Shown here: positions 17,675 to 24,399 of the stretch, piece by piece | Layout of the letters: the number at the start of each line of letters is the position of its first letter | Position numbering within the stretch: the first letter of the stretch is position 1 | Source of the DNA: Acidimicrobiales bacterium | Lineage (GTDB): Bacteria > Actinomycetota > Acidimicrobiia > Acidimicrobiales > SKKL01 | DNA: 64,000 bases | Reading direction: 5' to 3' | NCBI GenBank assembly: GCA_034521975.1 | Contig: JAXHLR010000005.1 | Location: 1-64,000 of the forward strand | Notes under the pieces: model-generated | Database searches by the model: none | Told to the model about the DNA's origin: nothing | Seen by the model: the letters and a program-made list of their open reading frames with translations, nothing else | Position numbers and translations under genes: made by a program

Positions 17675-17770
17675 CGAGCGCGGCCCTTCTGACGCGACCC
17701 CCTCTGATCTAGCAGCGAGGGGTCGTTTCGACCAGTCGGCGGGAAGGCAGGCGCCGCAAGCGGGAATCGG

Positions 17771-17802
17771 TGTACGGCGTACAGTGTCGGAGACGTCCGA
17801 CA
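17771..17802 (+). promoter_or_regulatory. Two adjacent palindromes upstream of the aldehyde dehydrogenase
   Basis: TGTAC-GGC-GTACA (17771-17783) and TGTCGGA-GACG-TCCGACA (17785-17802) are both perfect inverted repeats lying end to end, followed by a GTAGGGAG ribosome binding site and the ATG at 17818. The first resembles TetR-family operators; the second could be another operator or an mRNA hairpin just before the ribosome binding site. No regulator gene is adjacent. Confidence 0.6.
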
Positions 17803-17817
17803 GGTAGGGAGCATTGA

Positions 17818-19239
17818 ATGGATCACGTAGGTCAGTTCTACATCGGTGGCCAGTGGGTAGATCCGTCGTCTGACGAGACGATCGCGGTCGTCGACCCGGC
17901 CACCGAGGAGGCCATCGCCCACGTCGGCGCGGGTCGGTCCGACGACGTCGATGCCGCTGTCGCCGCGGCCAAGGAGGCGTTCGAGTCGTACTCGCGCACC
18001 ACCAAGGACGAGCGCCTCGCCCTCCTCGACAAGATCATCGAGCTGTACATGGCCCGCGCCGACGACCTGGCCGCTGCGGTCAGCTCGGAGATGGGCGCGC
18101 CCATGTGGCTGGCCAAGGCTGCTCAGGTGCCGGCGGGTCTCATGCACTTCATCACGGTGCGCGGCGTGCTCGAGGGCTACGAGTTCGACGAGGCCCGGGG
18201 CAGCACGCTCGTGGTGCGCGAGCCCGCTGGGGTGTGCGGGCTCATCACCCCGTGGAACTGGCCGTTGAACCAGATCGCGTGCAAGGTCGGTCCCGCCATC
18301 GCCGCCGGTTGCACCATGGTGCTCAAGCCCTCGGAGGTTGCGCCGCTCAACGCCATCGTCCTCACCGAGATCCTCCACGAGGCCGGAGTGCCCGCTGGGG
18401 TGTTCAACCTGGTCAACGGCGACGGCGTCAACGTCGGCGCGCCCCTGTCAGCGCACCCCGACGTCGACATGATGTCGTTCACTGGCTCGACCCGGGCCGG
18501 TAGCGAGGTCGCCAAGGCCGCTGCGCCCACCGTGAAGCGCGTGGCCCAGGAGCTCGGCGGCAAGTCGGCCAACATCATCCTCGACCACGACGACTTCGCC
18601 GCCGCCGTCGCCCGCGACGCCGGGGGGATGTGCACCAACTCCGGCCAGTCGTGCAACGCGGCCACCCGCATGCTCGTGCCCAACTCGCGCATGGACGAAG
18701 CAGCAGCCATCGCCACCGAGGCCATGGCCAACGTGGTCGTCGGCGATCCCAACACCGAGGGCGTCACCATCGGCCCGGTCGTCTCCGAGACCCAGTGGGA
18801 CCGCATCCAGCGCCTCATCGAGAAGGGCATCGGCGAGGGCGCCACCCTCCAGATCGGCGGCCCCGGCAAGCCTGAGGGCCTCGACACCGGCTACTACGTG
18901 AAACCCACCCTCTTCACCCACGTCACCAACGAGATGACCATCGCCCGCGAGGAGATCTTCGGTCCGGTACTGGTCATGATCGGCTACGAGGACGACGACG
19001 ACGCGGTGCGGATCGCCAATGACAGCCAGTACGGCCTGTCGGGCTACGTGTCGGGCCCCGTCGACCGGGCGAGGGAGATCGCTCGTCAGATCCGCACCGG
19101 GAACGTGCACCTCAACGGTGCCGGGCCCGACTTCAACGCTCCGTTCGGTGGCTACAAGCAGTCGGGCAACGGCCGCGAGTGGGGGATCGAGGGCTTCGAG
19201 GAGTACCTCGAGACCAAGGCCATCTTCGGCTGGAGCTGA
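17818..19239 (+). CDS. NAD(P)-dependent aldehyde dehydrogenase
   Basis: A 473-aa soluble enzyme of the ALDH superfamily, oxidising aldehydes to acids. Visible elements: the cofactor segment TPWNWPLNQIACKVGPAIAAG, the FTGSTRAG loop, the general-base Glu in QELGGKSANI, the catalytic Cys in TNSGQSCNAATRM, and the C-terminal EEIFGPVLVMIGY motif. The GSTRAG loop lacks the acidic residue of strictly NAD-selective sub-families, so cofactor choice is open. The gene is monocistronic, and its leader carries two palindromes. The substrate cannot be told from sequence. Confidence 0.92.
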   Translation: MDHVGQFYIGGQWVDPSSDETIAVVDPATEEAIAHVGAGRSDDVDAAVAAAKEAFESYSRTTKDERLALLDKIIELYMARADDLAAAVSSEMGAPMWLAKAAQVPAGLMHFITVRGVLEGYEFDEARGSTLVVREPAGVCGLITPWNWPLNQIACKVGPAIAAGCTMVLKPSEVAPLNAIVLTEILHEAGVPAGVFNLVNGDGVNVGAPLSAHPDVDMMSFTGSTRAGSEVAKAAAPTVKRVAQELGGKSANIILDHDDFAAAVARDAGGMCTNSGQSCNAATRMLVPNSRMDEAAAIATEAMANVVVGDPNTEGVTIGPVVSETQWDRIQRLIEKGIGEGATLQIGGPGKPEGLDTGYYVKPTLFTHVTNEMTIAREEIFGPVLVMIGYEDDDDAVRIANDSQYGLSGYVSGPVDRAREIARQIRTGNVHLNGAGPDFNAPFGGYKQSGNGREWGIEGFEEYLETKAIFGWS

Positions 19240-19272
19240 CCCCTCGAGGAGTTCGCGGATCTCGGACACCTC

Positions 19273-19304
19273 TTGACCTTCGAGTCGAGTCGAAGGCTTA
19301 TGGT
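19273..19304 (+). promoter_or_regulatory. MerR-type operator/promoter with long spacer
   Basis: A TTGACC -35 box (19273-19278) and a TATGGT -10-like box (19299-19304) are separated by 20 bases. A perfect dyad CCTTCGA-GTCGAG-TCGAAGG (19277-19296) fills the spacer. An over-long spacer with a centred dyad is the hallmark of MerR-activated promoters, and the first gene downstream encodes a MerR protein, which suggests autoregulation. Confidence 0.75.
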
Positions 19305-19310
19305 GAGCCC

Positions 19311-20120
19311 ATGACCAGAACCGACACCACCTCGGACGGGTACACGATCGGGGATGCCGCCCGCCTCAGCGGGTTCGCCCCGACGGCTCTGCGCTACTAC
19401 GAGGACGCCGGGATCCTCGCCCCCTCGGCGCGCACCGCCGCCGGGTACCGGATCTACGATGACCGCGACCTGGATCGGCTGCGACTGATCCGTCGCGCCA
19501 AGCAGCTCGGCTGCACCCTCGACGAGGTCCGCGACCTCCTCGAGGCATGGGACGACGAGCAGTGCGGACCGGTCAAGCATCGCCTCCGCTCGCTGGTCGA
19601 CGAGAAGGTCGCTGCGGTCCAGGAGCACCTCGCCGACCAGCTCGCCCTCGCCTCTCAGCTCCAGGCCACCTCTGCGCTGCTCGCCGAACGTCCCCTCGAT
19701 GGTCCCTGCGACGACAGCTGTGGGTGCGCGACCACCACCGCTGCGATCGAGTCTGCGCCGCGTCGTGGCGACGCGGACCAGTCGGTTCCGGTCCCGTTCG
19801 GTCGTAGAAGCTCGGAAACGTCGGAGGAGACGGCGATCGCCTGCTCGCTGCCGGCGGGGGAGATGGGAACCCGGTTCCAGGACTGGCAGCGGGTGCTCGA
19901 CTCGGTGATCGATCGACAGCCGCTCGCGGGTGGGCTCCGGCTGATGCTCGACGATGATGCACCTCTCGGCGACATCGCCCGGCTGGCCGCTGCCGAACAC
20001 CAGTGCTGCTCGTTCTTCGGCTTCTCGCTCACCGTCGACCGCCGCGGGGCCGCGCTCGAGGTGACCGCGCCCGAAGACGGCCAGGACGTCCTCGTCGCTG
20101 CCTTCGGGTCGGCCTCGTGA
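19311..20120 (+). CDS. MerR-family metal- or stress-type regulator with Cys-rich C-terminus
   Basis: A 269-aa regulator. A winged HTH of MerR type fills residues about 10-80 (YTIGDAARLSGFAPTALRYYEDAGIL, YRIYDDRDLDRLRLIRRAKQLGCTLDEV), then a coiled-coil dimer helix. Next come a CDDSCGCATTT metal-ligand-like cluster and a linker. The C-terminal domain carries EHQCCSFFGFSLTV, a pattern recurring in actinobacterial MerR proteins and probably an effector site. The protein is about 130 residues longer than MerR or CueR. It overlaps the next gene (GTGA), a small Cys-containing membrane protein. A heavy-metal role is likely but the metal is unknown. Confidence 0.85.
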   Translation: MTRTDTTSDGYTIGDAARLSGFAPTALRYYEDAGILAPSARTAAGYRIYDDRDLDRLRLIRRAKQLGCTLDEVRDLLEAWDDEQCGPVKHRLRSLVDEKVAAVQEHLADQLALASQLQATSALLAERPLDGPCDDSCGCATTTAAIESAPRRGDADQSVPVPFGRRSSETSEETAIACSLPAGEMGTRFQDWQRVLDSVIDRQPLAGGLRLMLDDDAPLGDIARLAAAEHQCCSFFGFSLTVDRRGAALEVTAPEDGQDVLVAAFGSAS

Positions 20121-20428
20121 AGGCGCACGACGATGCGCCGAACCTGGTTGGCGTCGGGATCGCGGCGTGCGTCGCGTGTTGCGCGGCGCCGGTCCTCTGG
20201 CTGGTCGTTGCCACCGGCACCATCGGTGTCCTCGGCGTGGTGGCGTTCGGCGCGGTCGGGTTGGTGGCCATCGTTCCGGGCGTCGTCCTCGTGGCGCGGC
20301 GCCGGTCCCGCCGCGGGGGCACCACTGGTGGGGACCGATCAGCGGTCGTCCTCGCGGGTCGGGGTCCGCAGGATCCAGAAGGCCCCGACGAGTCCGGCGA
20401 GGATGACGACGGTCCGGACGGTCCATGA
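20117..20428 (+). CDS. Small Cys-rich membrane protein, MerF/MerC-like
   Basis: A 103-aa protein starting at GTG within the stop of the MerR gene. Two membrane helices with a Cys cluster at the first (GIAACVACCAAPVLWLVV, then GVLGVVAFGAVGLVAIVPGVVLVA) recall the small mercury or metal transport proteins MerF, MerT and MerC, though without their exact vicinal Cys arrangement. The last 30 residues are very acidic and overlap the convergent YbaN gene by 90 bases, so the natural end could be earlier or the overlap real. Confidence 0.65.
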   Translation: MKAHDDAPNLVGVGIAACVACCAAPVLWLVVATGTIGVLGVVAFGAVGLVAIVPGVVLVARRRSRRGGTTGGDRSAVVLAGRGPQDPEGPDESGEDDDGPDGP

Positions 20429-20737
20429 GTCGAGCATCCACGCGCTCAGGCTGACGAACACCGTCAGCATCGTCAGTGCGAGCACCTTGGCTCGCCGGGG
20501 CATCCCCAATCCCGCTCGGTAGTCGCGCACCGCGGGGCCGATGCGGGGCAGGTTGAGCACCCAGGCTTCGAGACGGGGACTCGATCGGGTGAAGCAGCCC
20601 GCGGCGGCGATGAAGAACACCGTGGTCGGCAGCCCCGGAACCACGACGCCGATCCCGCCCAGCCCCACACAGGAGAGCCCGAGGCTGACCCACGCCAGCC
20701 TTGCAGCCCTCGACGGGGCGCCGTCGGGCTGGTTCAC
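20339..20737 (-). CDS. YbaN-family (DUF454) inner membrane protein
   Basis: A 132-aa membrane protein with the DUF454 pattern: LGGIGVVVPGLPTTVFFIAAAGCFTRSSPRLEAWVLN, where the P-G-L-P-T-T-x-F and the C-F-x-R-S-S-P segments are diagnostic, followed by two more hydrophobic helices. The function is unknown. Its ATG overlaps the stop of the upstream nth gene by 4 bases, so it is co-transcribed with the DNA-repair glycosylase. Confidence 0.85.
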   Translation of the reverse strand: MNQPDGAPSRAARLAWVSLGLSCVGLGGIGVVVPGLPTTVFFIAAAGCFTRSSPRLEAWVLNLPRIGPAVRDYRAGLGMPRRAKVLALTMLTVFVSLSAWMLDSWTVRTVVILAGLVGAFWILRTPTREDDR

Positions 20738-21414
20738 GCGTCGGTCCGGCGTGGCCGCCCCCTGCTGGCCTGCCTACGTTCCTCGGCCATCCGTGTCTTG
20801 CTCGCCGCGAACGAGCAGATCGGGCAGGTCTCGAAGACGTGGCGCCGGGCGGGACAGTACTCCCGGCCGAAGTAGATGATCTGCAGGTGGCGCCGGTTCC
20901 AGGTCTCGATCGGGAACACGGCCTTGAGGTCGCGTTCGGTGCGCTCGACCGAGCTCCCATCGGACAGACCCCACCGCCACGCCAGCCGGTGGATGTGGGT
21001 GTCGATCGGGAACGCCGGCACGCCGAAGGCCTGGGCCATCACGACGCTCGCCGTCTTGTGGCCCACCCCGGCCAGCGACTCGAGGAAGTCCCAGTCGGGC
21101 ACCAGCTCGCCGCCGGCTTCGAGGATCTGGGTGGCGGCGGTCCACAGGTTCCTTGCCTTCGTGGGCGCCAGGCCGATCTCACGGATCATCTCGAGGATCT
21201 TCTCGGGCCCGAGCTCGACCATCTCCTCGGGGGTGGATGCCAGCGCGAACAACGCGGGCACCACCTCGTTGACCTTCTTGTCGGTGGTCTGTGCTGACAG
21301 GGCCACCGACACGAGCAAGGTGTAGGGGTCGGTGTGGTGGAGCGGGATCGGCGGCTCCGGGTACAGCTCGTCGAGGATCTGGCCGATCCGTTCCGCTTTC
21401 TCGCTGCGACGCAT
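20734..21414 (-). CDS. nth: Endonuclease III (DNA glycosylase/AP lyase)
   Basis: A 226-aa base-excision repair enzyme removing oxidised pyrimidines. The helix-hairpin-helix (LAGVGHKTASVVM) carries the catalytic Lys, and DTHIHRL following AFGVPAFPI carries the catalytic Asp; ALSAQTTDKKVN is the conserved substrate helix. The C-terminal Cys loop is unusual: it reads C-x9-C-x2-C (YCPARRHVFETCPIC) with no fourth Cys, whereas classical Nth has C-x6-C-x2-C-x5-C for a 4Fe-4S cluster. Cluster binding is therefore uncertain. It is followed in the same operon by a YbaN gene. Confidence 0.9.
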   Translation of the reverse strand: MRRSEKAERIGQILDELYPEPPIPLHHTDPYTLLVSVALSAQTTDKKVNEVVPALFALASTPEEMVELGPEKILEMIREIGLAPTKARNLWTAATQILEAGGELVPDWDFLESLAGVGHKTASVVMAQAFGVPAFPIDTHIHRLAWRWGLSDGSSVERTERDLKAVFPIETWNRRHLQIIYFGREYCPARRHVFETCPICSFAASKTRMAEERRQASRGRPRRTDA

Positions 21415-21481
21415 CCCGGCGACGGTAGCCCGTGGAGCGATGGGATCGGGTCAGGCACCGTGGGCGTGCCGTCGAAGCGGG

Positions 21482-21523
21482 TTGTGCCTCGGAGCATTCG
21501 GTTGTATCGTTCATCGTCGAATG
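21482..21523 (+). promoter_or_regulatory. arsR promoter with ars-shared 19-base element
   Basis: TTGTGC (21482-21487), 17 bases, then TATCGT (21505-21510) form a plausible promoter. The stretch TATCGTTCATCGTCGAATG (21505-21523) occurs identically, in reverse orientation, at 41924-41942 before the ACR3 gene. It holds the -10 box and ends with the ATG of arsR, so the transcript may be leaderless. It is the best candidate for the ArsR binding site. Confidence 0.75.
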
Positions 21524-21874
21524 GCGATTAGATCTGAAGCTTCGAACATCCTCATCGACAGCGACGACTGCTGCGAGCCGCCCCCGCCGGCCGGTGCGGT
21601 ATCGAGTCCCGATCTCGAGACCTTCGCCGTCATGGCCAAGGCCATCGGCCATCCGGCCCGGTTGACCATCCTGCGCCTGCTCGCCGACCGCAACGCCTGC
21701 ACCACCGGCGACGTGGTCGACGAGCTTCCCCTCGCCCAATCGACGGTGTCGGAGCACCTCCGCATCCTGCGCGAGGCCGGGTTGATCCAGGGCGAGATCG
21801 AGGGGCCCCGCACCCGCTACTGCGCGAACCCCGACGGCATCGCCATGCTCAAGGCCGGCATCGCCGAGCTCTGA
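21521..21874 (+). CDS. arsR: ArsR/SmtB-family repressor
   Basis: A 117-aa winged-helix repressor of the arsenic operon. The recognition region reads ACTTGDVVDELPLAQSTVSEHLRILREAGLI, and an N-terminal CC pair (residues about 16-17) with the Cys in RNACTTG could form the As(III) site, as in other ArsR groups. ATG 21521 gives a normal length; the frame is open further upstream. The start lies only about 11 bases past the -10 box, suggesting leaderless translation. arsD and arsA follow 36 bases downstream. Confidence 0.9.
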   Translation: MAIRSEASNILIDSDDCCEPPPPAGAVSSPDLETFAVMAKAIGHPARLTILRLLADRNACTTGDVVDELPLAQSTVSEHLRILREAGLIQGEIEGPRTRYCANPDGIAMLKAGIAEL

Positions 21875-21909
21875 CCGACCACCAATCCCAGATCCATGGA
21901 GGAACCACT

Positions 21910-22566
21910 GTGAAGATCGACGTGTACGACCCCGCGATGTGCTGTTCGACCGGTGTGTGCGGCCCGAGCGTCGATCCGGCACTGGCCACCTTTGCCGACG
22001 ATCTCGACTGGCTCGATCACCAGGGGGCCGAGGTCCGCCGGTACAACCTCGGACAAGAGCCCGGTGAGTTCGCCGCCAACCAAGAGATTCGGGTGCTCCT
22101 CGAACAGCAGGGCGAGGATGCCCTCCCCGCGGTCTTCGTCGATGGCGAACTGGCTTCCTCGGGTCGCTTCCCCTCCCGAGACGAGCTGGCCCAGTGGATC
22201 GGCGCGACCGCGCCAGTGGTGGGCGCCCCCGTCATCGCCGAACTGGCGGCGATCGGGGCGGCGATCGGATCCAACTGTGAACCCTGCTTCAAATACCACT
22301 ACGCCGAGGCCCGCAAGCTCGGACTCACCAACGCCGATCTCGCCCTCGCGGTCAAGACCGCCCAGGCGGTGAAGACGGTCCCGGCCGACAAGATGCTCGA
22401 CACCGCGTCGCGCCTCCTCGGCGTCGAGGTCGCCGCCATCGGTGGCGCCGCGCCGGCGGTTGCTGCTGCGGAGGCCGAGGATGACGCCGGCGGATGCTGC
22501 GGCGGGGAGGCCTCCTCCGAGACCGAGCCGGTCGCGCTCGGCGCCACGTCATCGGGGTGCTGCTGA
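21910..22566 (+). CDS. arsD: ArsD fused to an AhpD/carboxymuconolactone decarboxylase-like domain
   Basis: A 218-aa protein. Residues 1-98 are ArsD, the metallochaperone handing As(III)/Sb(III) to ArsA, with the essential C11, C12 and C17 and the LPAVFVDGELASSGRFP strand. Residues about 105-172 form an AhpD-like helical domain with redox motif C123-E-P-C126 (SNCEPCFKYHYAEARKLGLT). The tail holds CC pairs at 196-197 and 217-218, which could bind metalloid as in longer ArsD proteins. The AhpD-like part may reduce a disulfide or keep the arsenic Cys reduced (inference). The stop overlaps the arsA ATG. Confidence 0.9.
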   Translation: MKIDVYDPAMCCSTGVCGPSVDPALATFADDLDWLDHQGAEVRRYNLGQEPGEFAANQEIRVLLEQQGEDALPAVFVDGELASSGRFPSRDELAQWIGATAPVVGAPVIAELAAIGAAIGSNCEPCFKYHYAEARKLGLTNADLALAVKTAQAVKTVPADKMLDTASRLLGVEVAAIGGAAPAVAAAEAEDDAGGCCGGEASSETEPVALGATSSGCC

Positions 22567-24368
22567 TGCTCGACGCGCTCCTCTCGGACCCAACCCGATT
22601 CCTGTTCTTCACCGGCAAGGGCGGGGTCGGCAAGACCTCGCTGTCCTCGGCTGCCGCGGTCGCCCTTGCCCGCCAGGGGCGGCGGGTCCTGCTGGTCAGC
22701 ACGGATCCGGCCTCGAATCTGTCCGAGGTCCTCGACACGTCGATCGGGTCGACTCCACGCCCCGTCAACGGGGTTCCCGGCCTCGACGCGCTCGACATCG
22801 ATCCCGATGCCGCCGCCTCGGCCTACCGCGACCGGGTCGTCGGCCCCTACCGGGGGGTCCTGCCCGACGTCGTGGTCGCCAACATCGAAGAGCAGCTCTC
22901 GGGCGCTTGCACCGTCGAGATCGCCGCGTTCGACGAGTTCACTGCGCTCCTCGCCGATCCGGGTGCCACCGCCGGATACGACCACGTCGTCTTCGACACC
23001 GCCCCCACGGGTCACACGCTGCGGCTCCTCGCCCTCCCCGGTGCGTGGACCGGATTCCTCGACACCAACACCGCGGGGGTGACCTGCATCGGCCCCATGT
23101 CGGGTCTCACCCAGGCCCACGACCGCTACCGGGTGGCCCTCGACTTCCTCGCCGACCCGAGCGCGACCACCCTCGTTCTGGTCACCCGCCCCGAGGGCGC
23201 GTCGCTCGAGGAGGCCGATCGCGCCCGCCATGAGCTGGCCGAGATCGGCATCGGGAACCAGCACCTCGTCGTGAACGGGGCGTTCGCCCCCGGCGATCCC
23301 GGTGATGCCACCGCCCGGGCGCTTGCCGACCGTCAGGCCGCGGCGATGGCCGACGTCCCGCCCGGTCTGGCCAGCCTGGCGCGCGACACCCTCCCGCTGC
23401 TCGCGGTGCCGCCGATCGGTGCCGACGCACTCGCCAGCATGCTCGACGGTCGGAGCGCACCGTCGCCCGGCGAGGCGACCGGATTCGATGCCCCGACCAC
23501 CAGCCTCCTCCAGATCGCCGACCGCGTGGCCGAGCGTGGCCGGGGCCTCGTGATGACGATGGGCAAAGGAGGCGTCGGCAAGACCACGGTCGCGGCCGCG
23601 CTCGCGGTCGAGTTGGCTCGACGTGGCCTCCCCGTGACGTTGTCGACCACCGACCCCGCCGCCCATCTGACCGGTGCCCTTGCCGGTGGTACGGCCCTGC
23701 CGGACAACCTCGTCGTCGAGCGCATCGACCCCGACGCCGCGACCGCCGCCTACACCGCGGAGGTGCTGGCCGACGCCGGTGCTGGCCTCGACGCCGGCGG
23801 CGTCGCCGTGCTCGAAGAAGACCTCCGGTCGCCCTGTACCGCCGAGATCGCGGTGTTCCGCACCTTCGCCGCCACCGTCGGCCACGCGTCGGACCGCATC
23901 GTCGTGCTGGACACCGCACCAACAGGTCACACCCTGTTGCTGCTCGATGCGGCACAGAGCTACCAGCGCGAGGTCGAGCGGCATCAGGACACCACCAGCG
24001 ACGACGTCGCCCAGCTCCTGGCCCGGCTACGCGACCCCGACTACACCACGCTGCTGCTCGTCACCCTGCCCGAACCCACCCCGGTGCACGAGGCGGCCGA
24101 GCTCCAGGCCGATCTGGAGCGCGCCGACATCCGGCCGGCTGCCTGGGTCGCCAACCAGACGCTCACCGCCACCGGCACCACCGACCCGATCCTCGCCGAG
24201 CGCGCTCGCCACGAGCAGCGGTGGTTGGTCGACATCCTCGAGCGCCACGACCAGCTCGCGGTCGTTCCATGGCAGGTGACGGCACCCACCGGTGCCGACG
24301 CGCTCGCTGCCCTCGTCACCGGTGGTGCACCACTGGTGACGGCTGGCGCCTCGAGCGTGTCGAGGTAG
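22566..24368 (+). CDS. arsA: ArsA arsenite-transporting ATPase, two-domain
   Basis: A 600-aa cytoplasmic ATPase energising arsenite efflux. It has two deviant Walker A motifs (FTGKGGVGKTS about 15-24 and MGKGGVGKTT about 334-343), two DTAPTGHT switch motifs, and metal-site cysteines in LSGACTVEIA (C115), GVTCIGP (C174) and RSPCTAEIA. The ATG at 22566 is chosen because it overlaps the arsD stop (TGATG). ArsA normally pairs with ArsB, or sometimes ACR3; the only arsenite carriers in the window are ACR3 proteins at 40.7 and 62.1 kb. Confidence 0.95.
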   Translation: MLDALLSDPTRFLFFTGKGGVGKTSLSSAAAVALARQGRRVLLVSTDPASNLSEVLDTSIGSTPRPVNGVPGLDALDIDPDAAASAYRDRVVGPYRGVLPDVVVANIEEQLSGACTVEIAAFDEFTALLADPGATAGYDHVVFDTAPTGHTLRLLALPGAWTGFLDTNTAGVTCIGPMSGLTQAHDRYRVALDFLADPSATTLVLVTRPEGASLEEADRARHELAEIGIGNQHLVVNGAFAPGDPGDATARALADRQAAAMADVPPGLASLARDTLPLLAVPPIGADALASMLDGRSAPSPGEATGFDAPTTSLLQIADRVAERGRGLVMTMGKGGVGKTTVAAALAVELARRGLPVTLSTTDPAAHLTGALAGGTALPDNLVVERIDPDAATAAYTAEVLADAGAGLDAGGVAVLEEDLRSPCTAEIAVFRTFAATVGHASDRIVVLDTAPTGHTLLLLDAAQSYQREVERHQDTTSDDVAQLLARLRDPDYTTLLLVTLPEPTPVHEAAELQADLERADIRPAAWVANQTLTATGTTDPILAERARHEQRWLVDILERHDQLAVVPWQVTAPTGADALAALVTGGAPLVTAGASSVSR

Positions 24369-24399
24369 CGCCCGGCGGGTGGGCCACCCCGACCGATGG

